Source of the DNA: Collinsella sp.
Lineage (GTDB): Bacteria; Actinomycetota; Coriobacteriia; Coriobacteriales; Coriobacteriaceae
NCBI GenBank assembly: GCA_031296755.1
Contig: JAUMMZ010000061.1
Location: 1-40,190 of the forward strand
Direction of reading: 5' to 3'
DNA: 40,190 nucleotides
The notes below the pieces were generated by a model that did not search any database, was not told the origin of the DNA, and worked only from the letters and a program-made list of their open reading frames with translations. Within the stretch, counting starts at the first letter, position 1; the number at the start of each line of letters is the position of its first letter. Below, piece by piece: positions 10,036 to 17,066 of the stretch. A program made the position numbers and the translations under genes.

Positions 10036-12867
10036 CTACTCCCCCAGCAGGGCCTTCTCGGGCGTGATCGGCAGCGAGCGCACCTGGTGGCCGGTGGCGT
10101 GTGCCACGGCCGAGGCCACGGCGGCGAGCGGCGTGTTGATGACGACCTCGCCGATCGACTTGGCACCAAACGGACCCGTCGGCTCGTAGCTCGGCTCAAA
10201 GGCCACGCGTATGCTGCCGATATCCAGGCGCGTGGGTAGCTTGTAGCTCATAAAGTTGCCGGTGCGCAGACGGCCGCGGTCATCGTGCTCGACAATCTCG
10301 TAGAGCGCGTGGCCGATACCCTGGGCAATGCCGCCCTCGGCCTGGACGCGCGCAAGCGCCTCGTTGATCACGGTGCCGCAGTCCACAGCCGCCGCGTAGT
10401 CCACAACAGTCACCTTGCCGGTGGCCTTGTCGACCTCGACCTCGGCAATGCCGGCCATAAACGGCGGGGGCGAAACGGGCAGGCAGGCAGAGGCATGCGA
10501 GGTCAGCGCGTCGCCGCCCGCGATGTTCTTGACGCACAGGTTGGCAAAGTCGCGCAGCGTGAGGTAGCGGTTCTGCTCGCGCGCGGCACGCTCGTCGGAC
10601 AGACGCACGTACTGACCATCGAAGACCACATCGGCGGCGTCCACGTCCCACATCTGGGCGGCTTTGGAGCAAATCTTCTCACGCAGCTCGGTCGCGGCGT
10701 TCTTGGCGGCAAGGCCCGTCACGTACGTACCCGAGCTCGCGTACGAGCCGGCGTCGAACGGCGACACATCAGTGTCCACGCCGCGCACCACGATCATCGA
10801 ACTCTCCACGCCCAGTTCCTCGGCGGCAATCTGCGCCAGGATCGTGTCGACGCCCATGCCGTTATCGGTGGCTCCGGTGCCGATGGTAATGAAGCCGTCC
10901 TCTTCCAGGCGCATGTCGATGCCGGCGATGTCCACGTTGGAAATGCCTGAGCCCTGCATGGTGAGCGCGCAGCCCAGGGCGCGCACGCGGTCGCCCAGGT
11001 CCACGGCTAGCGGCTTGTCGCGCCAACCGATCATGTCCATCGCGCGCAGCAGGCAGCGGTCGAGCGCACAGGCGTTGAGCTTCTCGTTGTAGTACTGCGG
11101 CATGGTCTCGCCCTCGCGCACAATGTTCTTAAGGCGCAGGTCGGCGGGGTCCATGTGCAGCATGTCGGCGAGCTCGTTGACGGCGCTCTCCACGGCAAAC
11201 TGGCCTTGGGTGGCACCGTAGCCGCGATACGCGCCGCCGCGGTTGGTGTTGGTGTAGACGGCGTCCCAGCTAAAGCGGCTCGCCTTTACGTGGTTGTAGA
11301 TGGGCAGGCTCTTGTGGCCCGACAGGCCGATCGTCGTGGTAGCGTGCTCGCCATACGCACCGGCGTTGGACAGCGTATGCAGATCGATGGCCGTGATGGT
11401 GCCGTCGTTCATGGCGCCCAGCTTAACGGTCATCTGCATCTGGTGGCGCGAATTGCCCGCGGTGATGGTCTCCTCGCGGGTGTAGCAGCAGTAGCTCGGA
11501 CGGCCAGTCTGCTGGGTCACGAACGCCACGAAGATCTCGCAGCAGCCCGTCTGCTTGGAGCCAAAGCCGCCGCCGATGCGCGGCTTAATGACCTGCACCT
11601 GCGACTGCGGAATATCGAGCGACTGCGCGACCATGCGACGCACGTGGAAGGGCACCTGCGTCGAGGTGGTCACCGAGATGCGCCCGAACGCGTCGGTCGT
11701 CGCGAAGGCGCGGAAGGTCTCCATGGGCGCAGTCTGCGTGGCCTGGCTGGTGTAGGTGCGCTCAAAGACGATGTCGCTCTGGGCGAAGGCCTCGTCCAAG
11801 TCGCCAAAATCGCTGGTACCGCTGCACACCAGGTTACGAGCAACGTCGCCGCCCTGCGGGAACATAAAGGTCACGTCGCCCTCGGGGTGGACAACGATGT
11901 CGTTATCGAGTGCCTGGGTAAAGTCGAGCAGCGGCTCGAGCACCTCATAGTCGACCTTAATGAGTTTGAGCGCCTTGTCGGCAGCCTCCTCGGTCTCGGC
12001 GGCGACGATCGCCACTTCCTCGTTTTGGTAACGGACGAGGTTCTCGAGAATCAGGCGGTCGTAGGGACTCGGCTGCGGATAGCTCTGGCCGGCGATGGTA
12101 AAGCGGCGCTTGGGCACGTCCTCGTAGGTGTAGACGCCCACGACGCCCGGCACCTTAAGGGCGCGAGACGTGTCGATGGAGCGGATCTTGGCGCGGGCAT
12201 AGGGGCTGCGCTTGAGCTTGACGATCAGGGCGCCGGCGGGCACCATATCGCCGGTGTAGACCGGACGACCCTCGAGCAGGGCCTTCGAGTCCTTCTTGGG
12301 CTGCTTGTGGGTGATCTGCTTGTAGGAGACGCCGTCAGAGCTCGTGTCGTTGACGGGCAGCTCGGGCATCTCAAAGCCAACCTGCACGCCGGACTCGTTG
12401 AGAAAGCGCACGATAGCGCGCAGCTGGCTCTCGTAGCCGCTGCAGCGGCAAAGGTTACCGGCAAGCTGACGTGAGAGCTCCTCACGCGTGGCGACGAGGC
12501 TCGGGTCCTCCTTGGCGGCGCGGGCAAGCGCCAGCACGTTCATGATAAGGCCGGGGGCGCAAAAACCGCACTGCTCGGCGCCTTCGGCAGCCATCGCACG
12601 GGCAAGCGCCTCGGACTCGGCCTTGAGGCCCTCGAGCGTGGTGATGGAGCGGCCCTCGACGCGCGCGGCGGGAACCGAGCAGCTCAGAACCGGGTCGCCA
12701 TCGAGCCACACCGTGCACAGACCGCAGTTGGTGGTCTCGCAGGCACAGCGCACCGACACACAACCCTGCTCGCGCAACAATGCAAAGAGCATGGTGTCGG
12801 GGGCAATCTGAACCTTGACCTTACGGCCGTTGAGCGTAAAGGAAAGATCGATGAGTTTGGCAGCCAT
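10036..12867 (-). CDS. Molybdenum hydroxylase, fused [2Fe-2S] and molybdopterin subunits
   Basis: Xanthine dehydrogenase/aldehyde oxidoreductase family enzyme of 943 aa. The plant-type [2Fe-2S] ferredoxin domain uses C43, C48, C51 and C63. The second [2Fe-2S] helical domain uses C100, C103, C140 and C142. The molybdopterin domains begin near residue 195 and include GGGFGSKQ and RGGAYRGYGATQ. The catalytic Glu is E907 in GAKSIGE. Electrons would pass through both clusters to FAD in the partner subunit. The start overlaps the stop of the FAD gene (TAATG), so the two are coupled. The substrate (purine, nicotinate, aldehyde or other N-heterocycle) cannot be assigned, and accessory factors for selenium-dependent hydroxylases are absent from the window. 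Confidence 0.88.
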   Translation of the reverse strand: MAAKLIDLSFTLNGRKVKVQIAPDTMLFALLREQGCVSVRCACETTNCGLCTVWLDGDPVLSCSVPAARVEGRSITTLEGLKAESEALARAMAAEGAEQCGFCAPGLIMNVLALARAAKEDPSLVATREELSRQLAGNLCRCSGYESQLRAIVRFLNESGVQVGFEMPELPVNDTSSDGVSYKQITHKQPKKDSKALLEGRPVYTGDMVPAGALIVKLKRSPYARAKIRSIDTSRALKVPGVVGVYTYEDVPKRRFTIAGQSYPQPSPYDRLILENLVRYQNEEVAIVAAETEEAADKALKLIKVDYEVLEPLLDFTQALDNDIVVHPEGDVTFMFPQGGDVARNLVCSGTSDFGDLDEAFAQSDIVFERTYTSQATQTAPMETFRAFATTDAFGRISVTTSTQVPFHVRRMVAQSLDIPQSQVQVIKPRIGGGFGSKQTGCCEIFVAFVTQQTGRPSYCCYTREETITAGNSRHQMQMTVKLGAMNDGTITAIDLHTLSNAGAYGEHATTTIGLSGHKSLPIYNHVKASRFSWDAVYTNTNRGGAYRGYGATQGQFAVESAVNELADMLHMDPADLRLKNIVREGETMPQYYNEKLNACALDRCLLRAMDMIGWRDKPLAVDLGDRVRALGCALTMQGSGISNVDIAGIDMRLEEDGFITIGTGATDNGMGVDTILAQIAAEELGVESSMIVVRGVDTDVSPFDAGSYASSGTYVTGLAAKNAATELREKICSKAAQMWDVDAADVVFDGQYVRLSDERAAREQNRYLTLRDFANLCVKNIAGGDALTSHASACLPVSPPPFMAGIAEVEVDKATGKVTVVDYAAAVDCGTVINEALARVQAEGGIAQGIGHALYEIVEHDDRGRLRTGNFMSYKLPTRLDIGSIRVAFEPSYEPTGPFGAKSIGEVVINTPLAAVASAVAHATGHQVRSLPITPEKALLGE

Positions 12868-13781
12868 TAGCGCACCTCGCTAGAATCGACGCCGGGCACG
12901 CGGCGGCAGGAATACTCGTCCGTGGCGAACTTAGGGATCTGCACGCCCTCGAGCTCGCGGGCAAGCGCGGCCGAAAGCTCGATGCCGGCGGCGCGACGCA
13001 CAGCCTGGATGGCGAGCGGTGCCGAGATGCGACGGCGGTAGTCGGCCGAGCCCCACAGGTTGGTGCCGTAGCCCAGCGAGCGCACGGATGCGGCCAGGGC
13101 GCGAAGCTCGTCCTCGGAAGGATGCTCGTTGGTAAGGCCGCACGCCTCGCCCTGCAGCAGGGTCGCGCGCAGCGGGCGGGCACCCACGGTGACGTGCCAG
13201 GAGCCGTCCCACCAGGCGGCGGTGACGTTGAGCGAGGGGAAGTCGGTCGCGGCCTTGCGCACGGCCTCGTAGCTCGCGCGGTAGTCGTGTTTAACGACCA
13301 CGATGTGCTCGATCACGTCGCGCACGTAACCCATGTCGACGAACTCCGCGAGCGGCACGCGGCCGGCGCCCGTCAGCTCTACATAGGAATCGAGCGCCAA
13401 AAAGGCCGAGAGCACGTCCGAAAAGCCAAAGCGGCCGTAGATGCTGCCGCCCACCGTGGCGGTATTGCGCAGCTGCACGCCCACGATATCGTGGACGGCG
13501 AACTCAAAGACATTGTTGACAAGCGCGTTGAGCTCGGCATGGCGCTCGAGCTGGCGCAGGGTACACATGGCACCGATGCGAAACTCGGTCTCGGTCTCCT
13601 CGATCTGATCGAGACCGCAGGCCGAAAGGTCAATCGCCGTCGCCACACGACGCGAACCCAGACGCATCCAGATGCCACCGCCCACAATCTTGTTGTTGCG
13701 GTTCTTCTGCAAGAGCTCATAGGCTTCGGCCGCGTTTCCAACACGGACGTAGGTACCGAACTTGAGCACGTTCTCCCCCAT
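12867..13781 (-). CDS. FAD-binding subunit of molybdenum hydroxylase
   Basis: Medium subunit of a xanthine dehydrogenase-family enzyme, 304 aa. FAD contacts expected for the family are seen in KIVGGGIWMRLG (near residue 35) and TVGGSIYGRFGFSD (near residue 110). The C-terminal CO dehydrogenase flavoprotein-type domain follows. The usual TVGG-N is TVGG-S here. It is the first gene of a two-gene unit. The start at 13781 has GGAGAG just before the ATG with short spacing; the GTG 12 bases inside is also possible. Physiologically it would hand electrons from the Fe-S clusters to NAD or another acceptor. Confidence 0.85.
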   Translation of the reverse strand: MGENVLKFGTYVRVGNAAEAYELLQKNRNNKIVGGGIWMRLGSRRVATAIDLSACGLDQIEETETEFRIGAMCTLRQLERHAELNALVNNVFEFAVHDIVGVQLRNTATVGGSIYGRFGFSDVLSAFLALDSYVELTGAGRVPLAEFVDMGYVRDVIEHIVVVKHDYRASYEAVRKAATDFPSLNVTAAWWDGSWHVTVGARPLRATLLQGEACGLTNEHPSEDELRALAASVRSLGYGTNLWGSADYRRRISAPLAIQAVRRAAGIELSAALARELEGVQIPKFATDEYSCRRVPGVDSSEVR

Positions 13782-13860
13782 CTCTCCACTTGTCCAGTAC
13801 GTTTAAGTGTACCAAACGAGGGGCCGCACACCGTTTTAGGACAAAATCCACCCACCCATA

Positions 13861-13935
13861 CATAACTTGCGGTGATATACGGACTGATTAGCCGTTCTGG
13901 GACGCTAAACAGTCCGTATTTCACCGCAAGTTATG
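13861..13935. repeat. TTGCGGTG palindrome, copy R2
   Basis: Arms of 26 bp with one mismatch: CATAACTTGCGGTGATATAC leads at 13861-13880 and continues to GGACTG (13886); the complement is 13910-13935. Compared with R1, the bases next to TTGCGGTG differ on both sides in a compensated way (AG and CT in R1, AC and GT here), so pairing is kept. It lies between the start of the hydroxylase operon and the gdhA terminator. Confidence 0.8.
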
Positions 13936-13956
13936 AGGAGTCCTCCGGGATAGAAA

Positions 13957-13984
13957 AGGCTCCCAGCTGGATAGCTGGGAGCCT
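13957..13984 (-). terminator. Intrinsic terminator of gdhA
   Basis: A perfect 12-bp stem, AGGCTCCCAGCT (13957-13968) and its complement (13973-13984), has a four-base loop. On the minus strand it is followed by TTTTCT. It lies 26 bases after the gdhA stop codon. Confidence 0.88.
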
Positions 13985-14010
13985 CATCACATGCTATTTC
14001 GAGCGAAGAT

Positions 14011-15366
14011 TTAGCAGACGCCCTGGGCGAGCATGGCGTCAGCGACCTTCAGGAAGCCGGCGATGTTGGCGCCCATGACGAAGTTGCCCTCCTGGCCGTA
14101 CTCCTTGGCGGTGTCGTCCACGTTGTGGAACATGCCGCGCATGAGCTGCTCGAGCTTGCCGTCGACCTCCTCGAAGGTCCAGGACAGGTGCTCGGCGTTC
14201 TGGCTCATCTCCAGGCCGGACACGAGCACGCCGCCGGCGTTGGCAGCCTTACCGGGCATAAAGGCAACGCCGTTCTCCTGGAAGTAGGTCGTGGCCTCGA
14301 TGGTCGTGGGCATGTTCGCGCCCTCGCCGACCACCTTGCAGCCGTTGGCGACGAGCGCCTGGGCGTCCTCGAGCAGCAGCGTGTTCTCGCGAGCGCAGGG
14401 CAGCGCGATGTCGCAGGGCAGCTGCCAAACGCCACGGCCGTCGCCCTCGTGCCACACGGCGTTGGGCTTCTCGTCAACGTACATAGCGAGCGTAACGCCC
14501 TTGTCGTGGCCAGAGCGCTTCTTGTTGTAGACGTGCTCGAGCACAGTGTAGTCGATGCCGTCGGGATCCTCGACCCAGCCGTGAGTATCGGAGCAGGCCA
14601 GCACCTTGCCGCCGAGCTGGGAGACCTTCTGAACGGCGTAGATAGCGACGTTGCCGGAGCCGTGCACGACGACGTTCTTGCCCTCGAAGGAGTCGCCGCG
14701 GCTCTTGAGGTACTCGTCCACAAAGTAGGCCAGACCGTAGCCGGTGGCCTCGGTACGGGCGAGCGAGCCGCCAAAGGAGAGGCCCTTGCCGGTGAGGACG
14801 CCGGTCCACTCGTTGGTCAGGCGCTTGTACTGACCGAACAGGTAGGCAACCTCGCGGCCGCCAACGCCCAGGTCGCCGGCAGGAACGTCGGTGTTGGGGC
14901 CGATGTGGCGATAGAGCTCGGTCATGAAGGACTGGCAGAAGTGCATGATCTCGTTGTTGGACTTGCCCTTGGGGTCAAAGTCGGAGCCGCCCTTGCCGCC
15001 GCCCATGGGAAGGGTGGTCAGGCTGTTCTTGAGGATCTGCTCCAGGCCCAGGAACTTGAGCATACCCAGGGTGACCGTCGGGTTAAAGCGCAGGCCGCCC
15101 TTGTAGGGTCCAATGGCAGAGTTGAACTCGACGCGATAGCCGCGGTTGACCTGAACCTTGCCCTGGTCGTCGACCCAGGGAACACGGAACATGACGATGC
15201 GCTCGGGCTCGACGAGGCGCTCCAGCAGGGCGGCCTCCTCGTACTCGGGGTGGGCGTCGAGCGCCGGCTGAATGGTGCCGAGGATCTCGGTCGCGGCCTG
15301 GATGAACTCAGGCTGCTCGGGATAGCGGGCCTTGAGCTCTTCGAGAACTTTCTGCGTGTAGCTCAT
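14011..15366 (-). CDS. gdhA: Glutamate dehydrogenase (NAD(P)-dependent)
   Basis: Interconverts glutamate with 2-oxoglutarate and ammonia. The catalytic region PMGGGKGGSDFDPKGKS and the Rossmann stretch VVHGSGNVAIYA are intact. Length is 451 aa, typical of the hexameric small-subunit class. The frame runs open to 15579, but the ATG at 15366 (MSYTQKVL) has GGAGGA three bases upstream, so the longer N-terminus is rejected. It is monocistronic with its own terminator. The cofactor (NADH or NADPH) is not decided by what I can see. The 256 bases upstream, to 15622, hold the promoter and no gene. Confidence 0.95.
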   Translation of the reverse strand: MSYTQKVLEELKARYPEQPEFIQAATEILGTIQPALDAHPEYEEAALLERLVEPERIVMFRVPWVDDQGKVQVNRGYRVEFNSAIGPYKGGLRFNPTVTLGMLKFLGLEQILKNSLTTLPMGGGKGGSDFDPKGKSNNEIMHFCQSFMTELYRHIGPNTDVPAGDLGVGGREVAYLFGQYKRLTNEWTGVLTGKGLSFGGSLARTEATGYGLAYFVDEYLKSRGDSFEGKNVVVHGSGNVAIYAVQKVSQLGGKVLACSDTHGWVEDPDGIDYTVLEHVYNKKRSGHDKGVTLAMYVDEKPNAVWHEGDGRGVWQLPCDIALPCARENTLLLEDAQALVANGCKVVGEGANMPTTIEATTYFQENGVAFMPGKAANAGGVLVSGLEMSQNAEHLSWTFEEVDGKLEQLMRGMFHNVDDTAKEYGQEGNFVMGANIAGFLKVADAMLAQGVC

Positions 15367-15622
15367 GCTTCCTCCAATGATGGGAAACGAAAATGTTGGT
15401 CGCGGCACCCTATGCGCCGCGAACTTTATCGAGTATGGATAATATCGCACTGTTGCAGCAAAGTTTCGCATAAGCCGACGAGCAGATGTTTCGTTTTGAT
15501 TACGATGCAGGTAGAAGCGTTTTTGAGTGCCTGACGTGCAAAACCCGTGTTTCAAACCTGTTTCGTCCACGTGTTCCAAACCAGCACATTGGGGACAGGC
15601 ACCTTTGCGGTGGTTTTGGCGA

Positions 15623-16018
15623 TTAGAGAACGAGCTGGTGGTAGTCGGCGGGGGTTACGCGGCCCTCGGTGGCGGCGCGGAAGGCGGAGAGGGCATCGCC
15701 CGAGAACGGCATGGCCCAGCACAGCCCGCAGCCGGCGGTGATAGAGCCGGGCAGCGGCATGATGCGCCCGGGCACACCGGCGGCAAGGCACAGCTGTTCG
15801 CATTCCATCACATCGAAGGTGCTATCGAACGACACGATGATCTTGCGTTCATGGTCGAGAACATCACCGGACGGGCCTTCGCGGTATGCCTCGCGATACG
15901 CCGCGGCGGCCGCTTCCTCTTCCGCAGTATGTCCACAGCTACCACAACCGCAGGTACAGGGTTCGGATCCGTCGCAAGTGCAAGGCTCTCCCGTGTCGGG
16001 ACAAATATCGTGAGACAT
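15623..16018 (-). CDS. DUF3343-type putative Se/S carrier with a Cys-rich N-terminus
   Basis: A 131-aa protein in two parts. The first 30 residues hold seven Cys (C6, C13, C15, C21, C23, C25, C28) plus H30, in repeats of EPCTC spacing. The C-terminal part (from about residue 58) resembles DUF3343, a small family described as a putative Se/S carrier: VSFDSTFDVMECE, then PGRIMPLPGSI and the conserved TAGCGL around a Cys. An Ala/Glu-rich linker joins them. It lies 15 bases downstream of the MobA-like gene and, further up, tRNA-Sec. The context suggests a role in selenium or sulfur delivery for Sec or molybdoenzyme assembly. That role is inference. Confidence 0.65.
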   Translation of the reverse strand: MSHDICPDTGEPCTCDGSEPCTCGCGSCGHTAEEEAAAAAYREAYREGPSGDVLDHERKIIVSFDSTFDVMECEQLCLAAGVPGRIMPLPGSITAGCGLCWAMPFSGDALSAFRAATEGRVTPADYHQLVL

Positions 16019-16033
16019 GGCGACTCCAATCGT

Positions 16034-16666
16034 CTAGGCGAGTAACTCGGCCGCCGCAAACTCCTCGGGCGTATTGACGTTCTCGAAGCAGAGCGTCGAG
16101 CCGGCGGCCTTAACGATCTGCGGTTCATCCATATAACCAGCCTGAACGCGATTGATCAGGCAGCGAATGCGCTGACGGTCGCAGGCGAGCAGCTCATGGG
16201 CAACCGGCGCACAAGCGTCACGGCGCCAGACGGCGCAAAGCGGCTCAATCCCCCGCTCCTCGCGCGGCACGCACACGTCGAGCGCCTCGGCTTCAACACG
16301 ATCGACAAGCGCGCCAATGAGTTCCGGCGAGACAAACGGCATATCGCAGGCGACGATCGCCACGAGCGGCAATCGGGCCGCGGCCAACGAGCTCGCGATG
16401 CCGCGCATGGCGCCCGCCGACCCTTCAAGGTCAGCCACCACACGCGGCACCAGGCCGCCAAACGCGTGCTCCTCAAGATGGGCAAGCTCGCTGGGACGCG
16501 AAGTCGTCACGACCAACTCGCCGGCAACTGGCGCCAGCCGACCCAGAACACGCTCGATGAGCGGCTCACCGCAAAACGCCATGCGCGCCTTATCGCAGCC
16601 CATGCGCGACGACAACCCGCCCGCCTGGACAACACAAGAAAGATCGGCCCGTCTTACGGTAGTCAT
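16034..16666 (-). CDS. mobA: MobA-like molybdenum cofactor guanylyltransferase
   Basis: Nucleotidyltransferase expected to attach GMP to molybdopterin, giving the bis-MGD cofactor used by FdhF and related enzymes. The signature QAGGLSSRMGCDKA is near the N-terminus and the metal-binding CDMPF is in the middle. The frame is open back to 16972 through tRNA-Sec, but the ATG at 16666 (MTTVRRADL) has GGAGGTG about ten bases upstream and places the nucleotide motif at the expected distance; length is 210 aa. It follows tRNA-Sec and precedes the DUF3343 gene. Specificity for GTP rather than CTP (MocA) is inferred from the neighbouring bis-MGD enzymes. Confidence 0.82.
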   Translation of the reverse strand: MTTVRRADLSCVVQAGGLSSRMGCDKARMAFCGEPLIERVLGRLAPVAGELVVTTSRPSELAHLEEHAFGGLVPRVVADLEGSAGAMRGIASSLAAARLPLVAIVACDMPFVSPELIGALVDRVEAEALDVCVPREERGIEPLCAVWRRDACAPVAHELLACDRQRIRCLINRVQAGYMDEPQIVKAAGSTLCFENVNTPEEFAAAELLA

Positions 16667-16820
16667 ACGGCAAAACACCTCCATCGGCATGCTCGAAACC
16701 CGGTGCACGAAGCTAAATACAGCCACCGAAATAGCAGCGCTACGAAAAGCTCGTGCAAAAACAAAACAGCGCCTTTGCGGCACGCAGCAAGACCGCGAGC
16801 ACAAAAGCGCTGGTAGCGTA

Positions 16821-16917
16821 TGGCGGGAACGTATGTGAATCGAACACATCCAAGACGTTTTGCACGCCTCGCAACGGTTTTGAGGACCGCGGAGCCCACC
16901 GGAGCCCATCCGTTCCC
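16821..16917 (-). tRNA. selC: tRNA-Sec (anticodon UCA)
   Basis: A 97-base selenocysteine tRNA read on the minus strand. The acceptor GGGAACG (16917-16911) pairs with CGTTCCC (16831-16825), the discriminator is G and CCA is encoded. The acceptor arm is extended. The anticodon arm GCGGT-CCTCAAA-ACCGT gives UCA. The variable arm (GCGAGGCGTGCAAAACGTCTTGG) is very long and the T-arm is GTGTTCGATTCACAT. It lies between selB and mobA, near its users SelA and SelB and about 20 kb from the fdhF UGA codon. Confidence 0.97.
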
Positions 16918-16929
16918 AAGTGCGGCGGT

Positions 16930-16938
16930 ATTTTACCA
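16930..16938 (-). promoter_or_regulatory. Extended -10 promoter for tRNA-Sec
   Basis: The minus strand shows TGGTAAAAT, an extended -10, ending about 13 bases before the tRNA 5' end. The -35 region is weak. mobA and the DUF3343 gene could be transcribed from the same start, because no terminator lies between tRNA-Sec and mobA. Confidence 0.5.
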
Positions 16939-16974
16939 AACCGAAACGGCTCCATCCCAAAAAGACGAACAAGA

Positions 16975-17041
16975 AGTTGCGGTGGAATAGTTCCTGTATT
17001 TGCTGCCAAAGCCTCCAAATAGGAACTATTTCACCGCAACT
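16975..17041. repeat. TTGCGGTG palindrome, copy R3 (second subtype)
   Basis: The left arm AGTTGCGGTGGAATAGTTCCT (16975-16995) and the right arm (17021-17041) pair with one mismatch. The outer ten bases match R1, but the inner arm is ATAGTTCCT rather than ATACGGACTG, and again both sides change together. It sits between the selB stop codon and tRNA-Sec, where it may act as a transcript end for selB, although there is no strong U-run. Confidence 0.78.
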
Positions 17042-17066
17042 GAGGAGGCGGGAGCGAGTGACCGGC

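Noticed and set aside
15541..15622. Another dispersed repeat downstream of the DUF3343 gene
   Set aside because: Phrases such as GGGGACAGGCACCTTT look repeat-like, but no second copy and no clear symmetry were found in the window.
16667..16972. N-terminal extension of the MobA-like protein
   Set aside because: It would run through tRNA-Sec; the ATG at 16666 has a good ribosome binding site and the expected distance to the nucleotide motif.
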